27,960 nt of DNA. It comes from a bacterium (GTDB taxonomy: Bacteria > Patescibacteriota > Patescibacteriia > Patescibacteriales > JAKAJF01). The stretch is from contig JAKAJF010000001.1 in assembly GCA_021813875.1 (NCBI GenBank), positions 1-27,960 on the forward strand, written 5' to 3'. The notes below the pieces were generated by a model. The model was not told where the DNA came from. It saw only the letters and a list, made by a program, of their open reading frames with translations, and searched no databases. Both the position numbers and the translations under genes were made by a program. Below, one piece after another: positions 10,041 through 18,236 of this stretch (positions are counted from its first letter, which is position 1; every line of letters begins with the position of its first letter).

Positions 10041-10958
10041 ATGGAAAACAAGGATCAAAACATTTTGGATGGGGCAATCGTTCGTACGGTTGCCTATTTT
10101 GATATCTTCGATTACCCGCTGACCGAAGTCGAGATCTACCGTTTCCTTTTCGGGCATACGGAAGATGGCTGCGCCCGTAAAATAAACCAGAGTCTGGCCA
10201 AGGGGCTGCCGGGGATCGAGGAGAAAAAAGGCTTTTATTTCCTTCCCGGTCGGGCGGAGATCGTCAATACCCGGGAAGAGCGCGCCGGTTGGTCGGAGCG
10301 GAAGTTCGCTCTCGCCCGCCGGGTAGCTTTCCTGTTCCGGCTCATCCCCTGGATAAGATTCGTCGGCGTCGCCAATATCATGGGCCAGAAGAACCTCCGG
10401 GAAGACGGGGATATCGATTTTTTCATCATCACCGAGGCTAAGAAGATCTGGCTGACCCGTTTCTTCGCCAACGTGATTACCCAGCTCCTGGGCCTCAGGC
10501 CCAAGCCCCAAGACGTCCGTGACAAGATCTGCCTGAGCTTCTTCGTGAGCGAAGACGCTCTAAACCTGGAAAAACTGATGCTTCCCGGCGATATCTATTT
10601 CATCTACTGGTTAGTCGGATTAGAACCCGTCTATCAGACCGGCGGGATCTACGGAAGATTGCTGGCCGCGAATCTCTGGATAAAAAAATATCTGCCCAAT
10701 TGGCATCCCCAGCTCCTTCCGGAAGACCAGAAGAAATCGCGGCTTTATCATGGGATCATCGATTTCTTCCTGGGCTCCTCCGAGGCCTTTTTCAAAAAGA
10801 TCCAATTAAGACTGATGCCGGAGGAAATAAGGAGGGAAGCTAATCGGAGTACCAATGTCATCATCAACGATGAAGTCCTCAAATTCCACACCAATGACCG
10901 CCGGCAGCTGTTTAAAGATAGATGGAATAAAAAGATTAAAGATGAAACAGCTCAATAA
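10041..10958 (+). CDS. Nucleotidyltransferase-like protein with N-terminal winged-helix-like segment, hypothetical
   Basis: 305 residues. Residues 10-75 look like a small winged helix (VAYFDIFDYPLTEVEIYRFL, then a basic helix and a FYFLPG wing). Residues 105-131 carry a nucleotidyltransferase-superfamily pattern, with VANIMG in the position of the GS motif followed by DGDIDFFIIT (D124, D126 as the D-x-D metal pair). The serine of the usual GS motif is absent, so activity is uncertain. The C-terminal half is helical and aromatic, with KKYLPNW-type motifs. It overlaps the O-antigen-ligase-like gene by 17 nt, hinting at surface glycan or glycoprotein assembly. I do not recognise a named family. 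Confidence 0.6.
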   Translation: MENKDQNILDGAIVRTVAYFDIFDYPLTEVEIYRFLFGHTEDGCARKINQSLAKGLPGIEEKKGFYFLPGRAEIVNTREERAGWSERKFALARRVAFLFRLIPWIRFVGVANIMGQKNLREDGDIDFFIITEAKKIWLTRFFANVITQLLGLRPKPQDVRDKICLSFFVSEDALNLEKLMLPGDIYFIYWLVGLEPVYQTGGIYGRLLAANLWIKKYLPNWHPQLLPEDQKKSRLYHGIIDFFLGSSEAFFKKIQLRLMPEEIRREANRSTNVIINDEVLKFHTNDRRQLFKDRWNKKIKDETAQ

Positions 10959-12270
10959 AGTGATCGAATACGGGCTCTACCTCCTGATCTTCTTGCTGCC
11001 TTGGCAGACCCGCTTGTTCCTGAAGATAAGCAGGCTCAAGGGCGGCTATTTTGAATACGGAAGCCTGAGTCTTTATCTCTCCGATATTGTTTTAGTCTTG
11101 ATCTTGATTCTGGCTCTAATAGCGAGGACGCAAGAAATCAAAAATCGATCCCGAACACTCGGGACAAAAATCGAAATTACCATCCAAAAAATTTCTTGGA
11201 TATTCGTCCTATTTTTAAATCTCGGGGCCCTTGTCTCTATCTTAGTGGCGCCGGACAGATCGGTGGCCGGTTACCGATATCTGATCTTATGTTTGGGGAT
11301 GGGCCTGTACTGGCTCTTGGCCTCGGCCCGGTTCGATAAGGCCAAGGCTTTTTTCAGCCTGGCCGCCGCCCTGGGCATCCAGGCCGCCCTGGGCATCTGG
11401 CAATTCCTCAAGCAAGCGAGTTTCGCTTCCAAATGGTTGGGCCTGGCCGTCCATCGTCCGGGCGAATTGGGCGCCTCGGTCGTCGAGACTTATCGGGGCG
11501 AGCGCTGGCTCCGGGCCTACGGAGGGCTCGACCATCCCAACGTCCTGGGCGGCAGCCTGGCGGTCGGACTCTTGGTCCTTATCTTTTTGCTCGTCCGCCG
11601 GCTCAAAGAGAAAGGTGGCGGTTGGGAAAAAGCCTCCCTGTTCCTCTTTTATTTCTTGTCTTTGGTCGCCCTGTTCTTCACGTTTTCACGGGGGGCCTGG
11701 CTCGGCCTGGCGGCCGGCGGCCTCATCATCCTGGCCGGCCTTTTCTTGAAAGGCGATGAGGAAGGCGAAAAGATTTTTTTGAAGATCCTTATCGCCTCGA
11801 GTTTAGTCGTGGCCCTATTGTTCTTCCGTTACCATGAATTGGTCCTGACCCGCTTCAACCATGATACCCGGCTGGAAGTCAGATCGAACCAGGAACGGCT
11901 CGAATCCTACCAGGTGGCCGCTCGCCTGATCAGCGGCCATCGGTTCGGAGGGGTGGGGATCGGCAATTATACGATCGCCCTTTCGAAACTCAAGCCCGCC
12001 CTCGAGGCTTGGGCCTACCAGCCGACCCATAACGTCTTTCTTTTGGTCTGGGCCGAGACCGGCCTCTTGGGGCTCGTAGGTTTCGCGGGGCTGTTCCTCT
12101 ATTCCTTCTGGGCCGCTCGCAGGCAGGTCTTCAGCCTGGCCATCTTGGCCGCCCTCCTGGCCATGTTCTCGGTCGATCACTGGTGGTGGAGCCTGCATTA
12201 TGGCATGCTGTTCCTGTGGCTGGTATTGGGAATGGTCCTTGCCTTGACGGAGGAAGAAAATACTTTTTGA
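10942..12270 (+). CDS. O-antigen ligase-like (Wzy_C superfamily) multi-pass membrane protein
   Basis: About 442 residues from the ATG at 10942 (MKQLNKVIEYG). An earlier ATG at 10855 lies deep in the previous gene and would add 29 non-membrane residues. Ten or more hydrophobic segments are seen. The Wzy_C/WaaL signature is clear: FFTFSRGAWLGL in the middle, a large loop with arginines (RLEVRSNQERLESY), then GVGIGNYTIA and the QPTHNVFLLVWAETGLLGL motif with the key histidine. Relatives ligate lipid-linked glycans to lipid A or to proteins (PglL), or polymerise them. With no LPS genes here, glycosylation of surface protein or polymerisation is more plausible. An in-frame hairpin (11149-11164) codes for a cytoplasmic loop. 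Confidence 0.88.
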   Translation: MKQLNKVIEYGLYLLIFLLPWQTRLFLKISRLKGGYFEYGSLSLYLSDIVLVLILILALIARTQEIKNRSRTLGTKIEITIQKISWIFVLFLNLGALVSILVAPDRSVAGYRYLILCLGMGLYWLLASARFDKAKAFFSLAAALGIQAALGIWQFLKQASFASKWLGLAVHRPGELGASVVETYRGERWLRAYGGLDHPNVLGGSLAVGLLVLIFLLVRRLKEKGGGWEKASLFLFYFLSLVALFFTFSRGAWLGLAAGGLIILAGLFLKGDEEGEKIFLKILIASSLVVALLFFRYHELVLTRFNHDTRLEVRSNQERLESYQVAARLISGHRFGGVGIGNYTIALSKLKPALEAWAYQPTHNVFLLVWAETGLLGLVGFAGLFLYSFWAARRQVFSLAILAALLAMFSVDHWWWSLHYGMLFLWLVLGMVLALTEEENTF

Positions 12271-12302
12271 TTCTCTATCAGCTGTTCACCTTGCGGGGAT
12301 GG

Positions 12303-12328
12303 GGCGGCAGGACAAACCGCCTTTTTTT
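12303..12328 (+). terminator. Rho-independent terminator after the O-antigen-ligase-like gene
   Basis: GGCGG (12303-12307) pairs with CCGCC (12317-12321), extendable by G-U pairs, with a 9-nt loop and a following run of seven T. It lies 32 nt after the stop and directly before the next promoter. Confidence 0.7.
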
Positions 12329-12340
12329 ATTTGGAAATAA

Positions 12341-12349
12341 TGCTATAAT
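12341..12349 (+). promoter_or_regulatory. Extended -10 promoter for the M16 peptidase gene
   Basis: TG-C-TATAAT: TATAAT at 12344-12349 preceded by TG at 12341-12342. The region 17 nt upstream is the T-run of the previous terminator, so there is no good -35, consistent with an extended -10 type. The predicted start near 12356 leaves a leader of about 11 nt with no Shine-Dalgarno. Confidence 0.6.
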
Positions 12350-12366
12350 GGAACCACTGAAAATAT

Positions 12367-13635
12367 ATGAAAAAAACACAAGTATCTAAAACAAGATCGG
12401 GCCTAAGGATCCTTTCCGTCCCTATGAGCGGCACCAAGACCGCCACCATCCTGATTCTGGTCGCCACCGGCTCCAAATACGAGACCCGGGCCAATAACGG
12501 CATCTCCCATTTCCTCGAGCATATGTTCTTCAAGGGCACCGAGAAGCGTCCGACGCCCATGGAGATCTCGGGCGAATTGGACGGCTTGGGCGCCGAGTAT
12601 AACGCCTTCACGAGCAAGGAGTATACCGGCTATTGGATCAAGATCGATTCGAGCAAACTGCCGGCGGCCGTCGAAGTCTTGAGCGACCTCCTGCTTAATT
12701 CCAAGTTCGCCCAGGAAGAGATCGATCGTGAGCGAGGAGTGGTTTTAGAAGAGATCAATATGCGTCTCGACAATCCGATCATCTATATCGACGACCTCTT
12801 CGAAGTGCTGCTTTACGGCGACCAGCCGGCCGGCTGGGAGGTTATCGGCACCCGAGAAAACATCTTGAAATTCCAGCGCCAAGATTTTATCGATTATATC
12901 ACTTCCCAATACGGCTCGGAGAGGATGGTCGTCTGCCTGGCCGGCAAGTTCACCCCCAAGTCTTTGGAACTGGTCAAGAAGCAGTTCGGAGGGGTCAAGA
13001 AGGCCGCTTCCAGCAAGGCCGCCAAGACCCGGGAGGCTCAGAAAGTCCCGCAGGTGATGGCCCTCTATAAGGCCACCGACCAAGCCCATCTCTCCGTCGG
13101 GGTCAGGGGGATCCCCGAAGGCCATAAGGACGAGTTTCCGTTGCGGGTCCTGTCCGTGCTTCTGGGCGGGTCGATGAGCTCGAGGATGTTTATGGAGCTC
13201 CGGGAAAAGCGGGGCCTGGCTTATTACGTGCGTACCGAAGCTGAATTTTATGACGATAGCGGCTACTTGACCACCACCGCCGGCGTGCCCCTGGACAAGA
13301 TCAAGGACGCTTTGCGGATCATCATGACCGAATATCGGAAGCTCTTGCGAGAACCGATTAGGGCGGACGAGCTGAAGAAGGTGAAAGACCTGATCTGCGG
13401 CCGGGTCATCCTGCAGCTTGAAGCCTCGGACGATATCGCCAATTGGTATGCGCGACACCTGCTTTTAGAGAATAAGATTTTCAGTCCCGAAGATTTCCTG
13501 AAAAAGATCCGGGCGGTCAGAGCGGAGGACTTGAGCCGCATCGCCAAACAGATCCTGGTCGGGAAGAATTTGAATCTGGCCATCATCGGTCCTTACCAGG
13601 ATGGCGAAGAATTTAAAGAATTATTAAACTTTTGA
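12367..13635 (+). CDS. M16-family zinc metallopeptidase
   Basis: 422 residues, the length of a single-chain M16B peptidase that dimerises to close its chamber. The inverted zinc motif HFLEH (H48, E51, H52) is intact, with the distal ligand glutamate about 76 residues on (E128/E129 in RERGVVLEEI). The second M16 half carries the substrate-binding pattern LREKRGLAYYVRTEAEF. Bacterial relatives (YmxG/PqqL type) process peptides, and the target here is unknown. The start has almost no leader and follows a terminator and an extended -10. The next gene begins 1 nt after the stop, so the two are probably coexpressed. Confidence 0.93.
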   Translation: MKKTQVSKTRSGLRILSVPMSGTKTATILILVATGSKYETRANNGISHFLEHMFFKGTEKRPTPMEISGELDGLGAEYNAFTSKEYTGYWIKIDSSKLPAAVEVLSDLLLNSKFAQEEIDRERGVVLEEINMRLDNPIIYIDDLFEVLLYGDQPAGWEVIGTRENILKFQRQDFIDYITSQYGSERMVVCLAGKFTPKSLELVKKQFGGVKKAASSKAAKTREAQKVPQVMALYKATDQAHLSVGVRGIPEGHKDEFPLRVLSVLLGGSMSSRMFMELREKRGLAYYVRTEAEFYDDSGYLTTTAGVPLDKIKDALRIIMTEYRKLLREPIRADELKKVKDLICGRVILQLEASDDIANWYARHLLLENKIFSPEDFLKKIRAVRAEDLSRIAKQILVGKNLNLAIIGPYQDGEEFKELLNF

Positions 13636-13636
13636 T

Positions 13637-14443
13637 ATGTTCGCTTTAAGACTCGATAAAGTCAGGCAGCTCGATCCTTTGCGGGAAGGAGAGAATCTAT
13701 TGTTCAAGAAATACGCCAAGACCCTGGAAGAATACCGGTTGAAGATGGAAGATTTCGAAGATGTCTACGGCCGGGAGACGATCGAGAAAGACCGAGCCTT
13801 CCTGGAGGCGCTCAAGGCCAAGGAAGATGCCAAGACCGACCGGGGCGTCTTGCTCGAGGGCATCTTGGCCGAGCACGCCGAGCTTTCCAACTGGTTCGGC
13901 CAGGATTCGAGCGTCATTCCTCTGTCCGAGTATGATGACCGCCTGGCTCACGGAGATCTGGTCCTAGAGATGGGCGAGGAAGAGAAGGTGAGAATCCTGA
14001 TGGACGTGACCAGCAGCGTGGCCCAAAATACTTTGGAGAAAAAGATCGATAGGAGCATCGACAGCATCAAGGCGGGCAGATTGAGCAAGATCAAATATTT
14101 CGAATCCGGCGATTTCAAGGGCAGGCTGGAATACGTGCCCCGGGTGGTCGTAGGGCTCAATCCGGAAACCTTGAGGGAATTCTGCGACGATGTCTTGCAG
14201 GACAAGAACAGGCAGGAGAAAAACCCTTTGCAGATGATGCTTCTGGACGAGATGCTCCACCAGCTGACCTTCATGTACGAAACCGCCAAGGAAGTCCGAG
14301 GCAAGGACGACCGGGCGGCCGAAGAAATAAAAAAAGCCCTGAAACTGATCCAGGACCTATCCATAAAAAAAGAGAGCCTTCGCGACCATGATTATGACCG
14401 GAAGGCTAATGCGGATTGGGCTTATAAGGCTCTGACCTCGTAA
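13637..14443 (+). CDS. Conserved-looking hypothetical protein, possible PD-(D/E)XK-like fold
   Basis: 268 residues, soluble, acidic and helix-rich at both ends. The central block looks structured: an acidic helix (LEGILAEHAEL, 72-82), SEYDDRLAHGDLVLEM (97-112), a beta strand VRILMDVTSS (118-127), then LEKKIDRSIDSIKAGRLSKIKYF (133-155). D107, D123 and K135/K136 are arranged loosely like a PD-(D/E)XK nuclease core, but the canonical lysine two residues after the second acid is threonine (DVT). Any nuclease claim is therefore inference. It is 1 nt downstream of the M16 peptidase gene. The last 38 nt are overlapped on the other strand by a small ORF with its own promoter (14406-14570). Confidence 0.75.
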   Translation: MFALRLDKVRQLDPLREGENLLFKKYAKTLEEYRLKMEDFEDVYGRETIEKDRAFLEALKAKEDAKTDRGVLLEGILAEHAELSNWFGQDSSVIPLSEYDDRLAHGDLVLEMGEEEKVRILMDVTSSVAQNTLEKKIDRSIDSIKAGRLSKIKYFESGDFKGRLEYVPRVVVGLNPETLREFCDDVLQDKNRQEKNPLQMMLLDEMLHQLTFMYETAKEVRGKDDRAAEEIKKALKLIQDLSIKKESLRDHDYDRKANADWAYKALTS

Positions 14444-14570
14444 AAATTCTGGCGGCCCGGTGCGCTTCTTTTCTGGAGCCGGACCGGACCATGATGCGGG
14501 AAGCTCTGGCTTTGCCTACCTTATTTGTTAAAATTTTCTTAAAAAGACCGGAAAAACTTTGGTTTTTCAC
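14406..14570 (-). CDS. Small basic protein (54 aa), antisense to the end of the preceding gene, hypothetical
   Basis: Read directly on the minus strand: GTG at 14570, stop TAG at 14408-14406, 54 residues, strongly basic (about 13 K/R) with only two acidic residues. A long purine-rich Shine-Dalgarno (AGGAGGAGGA) abuts the GTG, and a consensus promoter (TTGACA-17-TAAGAT, 14600-14628) lies just upstream. The predicted leader is about 22 nt. The C-terminal 13 codons overlap the end of the 13637-14443 gene in antisense. No family is recognised. Promoter and RBS argue for a real transcript. The coding call is weaker, since the same region could be a regulatory antisense RNA. Confidence 0.4.
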   Translation of the reverse strand: MKNQSFSGLFKKILTNKVGKARASRIMVRSGSRKEAHRAARIFTRSEPYKPNPH

Positions 14571-14599
14571 TCCTCCTCCTTTATTTTAGTGAGACTTAT

Positions 14600-14628
14600 A
14601 TCTTAGCAAAAAAAGGGGATTTTGTCAA
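14600..14628 (-). promoter_or_regulatory. Sigma70-type promoter reading minus, upstream of the helicase gene
   Basis: TTGACA (14623-14628), a 17-nt spacer and TAAGAT (14600-14605) on the minus strand. The predicted start is near 14593. It reads away from the helicase gene starting at 14642 and into the small ORF at 14406-14570. Confidence 0.65.
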
Positions 14629-14641
14629 GTCTAAAGGCTCT

Positions 14642-17600
14642 ATGGCCAATCTGATGGAAAATTTGAACCAGGAGCAATTGGAAGCAGTCCTCCATCGCGA
14701 AGGCCCGCTTTTGATCGTGGCCGGGGCCGGCACCGGCAAAACCACCGTCATCTCCCAGAAGATCGCCTACATGATCGAACAGGGCTGGGCCGGTACCGAA
14801 GAAATCCTGGCCCTCACCTTTACCGAGAAGGCCGCCGAAGAGATGGAGTCGCGTGTGGGCGAGCTCCTGCCGATCGGCTACTTCGATCTCTGGGTCTCGA
14901 CCTTCCACGGTTTCTGCGAGCGCATCTTGAAGGCCCACGGTCTCGACATCGGCCTGCCTGGCGACTTCAGGCTCTTGAACGAATTCGAACAATGGGTCCT
15001 GGTCAAGAAGAACCTGGACAGATTCAAGCTTGATTATTACCGACCGATGGGCAACCCGACCAAATTCATCCGGGCGCTCCTCCGGCATTTTTCCCGCCTC
15101 AAGGACGAAGACATCGGTCCGGAAGAATATCTGAAATACGCTGAAGAACTGAAGGCTGATCAGGACGCCATGCTCGGCGGCGCGAAAAAGGTCAAAAGTA
15201 AAAGATCAAAACTAAAAGAGGCGACCAATTCCCAATTAAATGAAGATGGCGAGATAGGAACGCAAGAAATAGCGAGGATCAATGAAGTGGCCGAAGCCTA
15301 TCATACCTATCAGCAGCTGCTTTTGGAAAATAACAGTCTGGATTTCGGCGACATCATCGGCTATACCTTGCGGCTCTTCAAGAAGCGGCCGGCCATTTTG
15401 AAAAAATACCGTGAGCAGTTTAAATACGTGCTGGTCGACGAATTTCAGGATACCAACTGGGCCCAGTACGAACTGGTAAAGATGCTCGCGGCCGGACGCG
15501 ACAACCTGGTGGTGGTCGGCGATGACGATCAGAGCATCTATAAATTCCGCGGCGCCTCGGTGGCCAACATCCTGCAATTCAAGAAGGATTTTCCCAGAGC
15601 CAAGCAGATCGTCCTGGTCAGGAACTACCGCAGCCGGCAGAATATTCTCGACCTGGCCTACGGATTCATCAAGCTCAACGATCCCAACCGCCTCGAATGG
15701 CAACTCGCGCAAGAAAACAAGAAAAGAAAAAAACAAGAAACCAGATTTGAAAGCCTGGATAAAAAGTTAATCGCCAAAGACCAGACAAAGGGGATCATCG
15801 AAGTAATTGAAGGCGAGGACCTGGAAGACGAGGTCAGAAAGGTCGTCGAAAAGATCGGCGAGCTGAAGAGCGGGGATAAGAAGGCCTCCTGGAGCGATTT
15901 CGCCATCCTGGTCCGGGCCAACGACGCGGCCAAGGAATTCTGCTCCTACCTCGACCTGGCCGGTCTGCCTTACCAATTCCTGGCTTCCCGCGGCCTTTAC
16001 GCCAAGCCGGTCATCATGGACCTGATCTCTTATCTGAAACTTTTGGACGATTACCATGAGAGCCGCGCCCTTTACCGCGTCCTCAACCTGCCCTTCTTCA
16101 AGTTCGCCTACGAGGAGCTGGTCAACTTCAACTATTGGGCGGGCAGGAAGAGCTGGTCGCTCTTCGAAGTCCTGAAGAATGCCTCCCTCTTCAATTTCCA
16201 AGAAGCGACCCGGGAAAAGATCGGGCGCGTCTTGGACCTGATCACCAAGCACGAAAGTTCGGTCAGGCACAAGAGCGTCTCCGAGGTGATCTTCGCCTTC
16301 CTGAACGATAGCGGCTACTTGAAATATCTCAACGGGCTCGAGGAGGCTAAAGAGCAGGAGATCTTGAATTATCTGAACCAATTCATGAAGCGGGCCAAGG
16401 CCTTCGAGGCCGGTTCTGATGATAAGAGCGTCAAGCAATTCTTGCGCGAACTAGAGATGGAGATGGATTCTGGCGAGGAGGGTTCGCTCGCTCCGGATCT
16501 CGAATCCGGTCCGGAAGCCATCAAAGTCATGACCGCTCATGGGTCCAAGGGCACGGAATATAAGCATGTCTTCATCGCCAACCTGGTCGACAAGCGCTTC
16601 CCGACCATCGAAAGGAAGGAGCAGATCGAGATCCCGAACGCCCTGGTCCGGGAGGCCCTGCCTGAGGGCGACGTGCATCTGGAAGAAGAGAGGCGCCTCT
16701 TTTACGTAGCCATGACTAGGGCCAAGGAAGGCTTGTATTTCTCCTGGGCCTCCGATTATGGAGGGGCGAGGAAGAAGAAACCCTCGCGTTTCCTGGAGGA
16801 ATGCGGCCTGGTTTCCGAAGGGAAAAAGGCCCTTAAGAAGGGAGAAAATATGCAGCTTTTCTCCAGACCCGTGGCCGTCGTGCCGGCCAAGATGAATTTC
16901 CAGCTGCCTTCTTACTTCTCCTATACCCAGCTGGCCGCCTTTTCTAACTGCCCTCATCAATACCGCTTCGCCCATGTCTTAAAGGTTCCTATCCGCGGCA
17001 AGAGCGTCTTTTCCTTCGGCAAGACCCTGCATTCCACCTTGCAGAAACTGTTCCAGCTGATCAATGAAAAAAACTCCTTGAAGCAGGCCGACCTGTTCGG
17101 CGGCGAGAAGGACCAGAAAGGGACCAAGGTCAGTTTTGCTGAGTTGGAGAAGTTTTATCAGGAGAGCTGGATCGATGATTGGTACGGATCCAAAGACGAG
17201 AAAGAAAAATCTTTCCAGAAAGGCAAAGAGATCCTCAAAGGTTTTTATGAAAAATATAAGGACGATTGGCCCGCCGCCCTTTTTCTTGAGAAGAGCTTTA
17301 ATATCAAAATCAGGAGCGGCCAGGAGATCTACACTGTGCGGGGAGCCATCGATAGGATCGATGACGTCGGCGGCAAGCTGAAGATCGTCGATTATAAGAC
17401 CGGCCGGCCGAAAGAGAAGCTGACCTTCGAGGAGAAGGAGCAGCTCCTGATCTACCAGATGGCCGTCCAAGAGCTCTTCCGGCAGGAAGTGGCCTCGCTC
17501 GCTTTCTACTATCTGGACGATAATTCCGAGATTGAATTCGTGGGTACGGAAGAGGAGCTCGGGAAAGTCAGGGACAAGATCGTCGACATCATCTCTCGGA

Positions 17601-17686
17601 TCAGGCGGGGCGAGTTCCCGGCCAAGCCCTCGCAGCTTTGCAAATACTGCGATTTCTATGATATCTGCGAGGCTCGACAAAATTAA
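14642..17686 (+). CDS. UvrD/PcrA-type superfamily 1 helicase fused to RecB/AddB-type Fe-S nuclease
   Basis: 1014 residues. SF1A helicase motifs: Q-motif LNQEQLEAVLH (8-18), Walker A GAGTGKTT (28-35), DEFQDTNWAQ (motif II), GDDDQSIYKFRGA (motif III), VLVRNYRS (motif IV), MTAHGSKGTEY (motif V) and RRLFYVAMTRAKEGL (motif VI). The C-terminal ~250 residues form a PDDEXK_1 nuclease: a first cysteine near 770 (NCPHQYRF), the catalytic VDYKTGRP near 915-922, a Q-x3-Y motif (LLIYQMAVQEL) and the Fe-S cysteines C-x2-C-x5-C near 1000-1009. Such fusions act in double-strand-break end processing, like AddA/RecB. Two lysine-rich, AT-rich insertions (nt 15185-15275 and 15714-15790) interrupt the helicase part. 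A possible weak ribosome site AAAGG lies 6 nt before the ATG. Confidence 0.93.
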   Translation: MANLMENLNQEQLEAVLHREGPLLIVAGAGTGKTTVISQKIAYMIEQGWAGTEEILALTFTEKAAEEMESRVGELLPIGYFDLWVSTFHGFCERILKAHGLDIGLPGDFRLLNEFEQWVLVKKNLDRFKLDYYRPMGNPTKFIRALLRHFSRLKDEDIGPEEYLKYAEELKADQDAMLGGAKKVKSKRSKLKEATNSQLNEDGEIGTQEIARINEVAEAYHTYQQLLLENNSLDFGDIIGYTLRLFKKRPAILKKYREQFKYVLVDEFQDTNWAQYELVKMLAAGRDNLVVVGDDDQSIYKFRGASVANILQFKKDFPRAKQIVLVRNYRSRQNILDLAYGFIKLNDPNRLEWQLAQENKKRKKQETRFESLDKKLIAKDQTKGIIEVIEGEDLEDEVRKVVEKIGELKSGDKKASWSDFAILVRANDAAKEFCSYLDLAGLPYQFLASRGLYAKPVIMDLISYLKLLDDYHESRALYRVLNLPFFKFAYEELVNFNYWAGRKSWSLFEVLKNASLFNFQEATREKIGRVLDLITKHESSVRHKSVSEVIFAFLNDSGYLKYLNGLEEAKEQEILNYLNQFMKRAKAFEAGSDDKSVKQFLRELEMEMDSGEEGSLAPDLESGPEAIKVMTAHGSKGTEYKHVFIANLVDKRFPTIERKEQIEIPNALVREALPEGDVHLEEERRLFYVAMTRAKEGLYFSWASDYGGARKKKPSRFLEECGLVSEGKKALKKGENMQLFSRPVAVVPAKMNFQLPSYFSYTQLAAFSNCPHQYRFAHVLKVPIRGKSVFSFGKTLHSTLQKLFQLINEKNSLKQADLFGGEKDQKGTKVSFAELEKFYQESWIDDWYGSKDEKEKSFQKGKEILKGFYEKYKDDWPAALFLEKSFNIKIRSGQEIYTVRGAIDRIDDVGGKLKIVDYKTGRPKEKLTFEEKEQLLIYQMAVQELFRQEVASLAFYYLDDNSEIEFVGTEEELGKVRDKIVDIISRIRRGEFPAKPSQLCKYCDFYDICEARQN

Positions 17687-17695
17687 AAAAAGACC

Positions 17696-17736
17696 AGGCC
17701 GCTTCCAGTCTTCCCGAGGAATCGGCCTTTGTTTCT
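17696..17736 (+). terminator. Probable terminator after the helicase-nuclease gene
   Basis: AGGCCG (17696-17701) pairs with CGGCCT (17723-17728). The stem continues inward through a mismatch with TTCC/GGAA, closing an 11-nt loop, and a T-rich tail (TTTGTTTCTCTT) follows. Confidence 0.5.
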
Positions 17737-17820
17737 CTTGAAAAAAAGGGGACAAAATGGTAAGGTAAAGATTAGAAAGCCTTGATCATCAGGCTTTATT
17801 CTCAATCATTCAGGCGAACT

Positions 17821-18234
17821 ATGACCTTGCGCGCTTATCTATCGCTCATGACGGCGGCCACCTTGATCTGTTGGTTGGCTTTCGTTTTTATAATTTTCAT
17901 GGTCAATCCGGAGGTTACCAATTGGATCGGCTTCTTGCTATTCTACCTATCCTTGTTCATGGCCCTGGTCGGGACGGGGGCGGTGGCCGGCTTTCTGGTA
18001 AGATTCGTCGGTTTGAAACGTAAACTCGCCTTCCATTCGGTCAGGGAAGCTTTCCGCCAGTCCTTCCTTTTTTCCTTCCTGGTGGTGGCCGTCCTGATCC
18101 TCCTGTCCCAGAACCTCTTCGGCTGGCTCAACCTGCTCCTCTTAATCATCGGCTTGTCGGTCTTAGAGTTTTTCCTGGTCGGCTATTCGCGGCCGAATTA
18201 CGTGAGCCGCGTCCCTGACGGGGAGGAGAGATAG
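17821..18234 (+). CDS. Four-helix integral membrane protein, hypothetical
   Basis: 137 residues from the ATG at 17821, which has AGGCGA just upstream. An earlier TTG at 17782 adds 13 polar residues and is less likely. Four hydrophobic segments are visible at about 6-28, 35-60, 82-98 and 100-122, separated by a basic cytoplasmic-type loop (RFVGLKRKLAFHSVREAFRQ) between the second and third. There are no catalytic motifs and the family is not recognised. It is the first gene of the run leading into pheS (next gene 2 nt downstream), so it may share a transcript with the tRNA synthetase genes. Confidence 0.7.
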   Translation: MTLRAYLSLMTAATLICWLAFVFIIFMVNPEVTNWIGFLLFYLSLFMALVGTGAVAGFLVRFVGLKRKLAFHSVREAFRQSFLFSFLVVAVLILLSQNLFGWLNLLLLIIGLSVLEFFLVGYSRPNYVSRVPDGEER

Positions 18235-18236
18235 CT

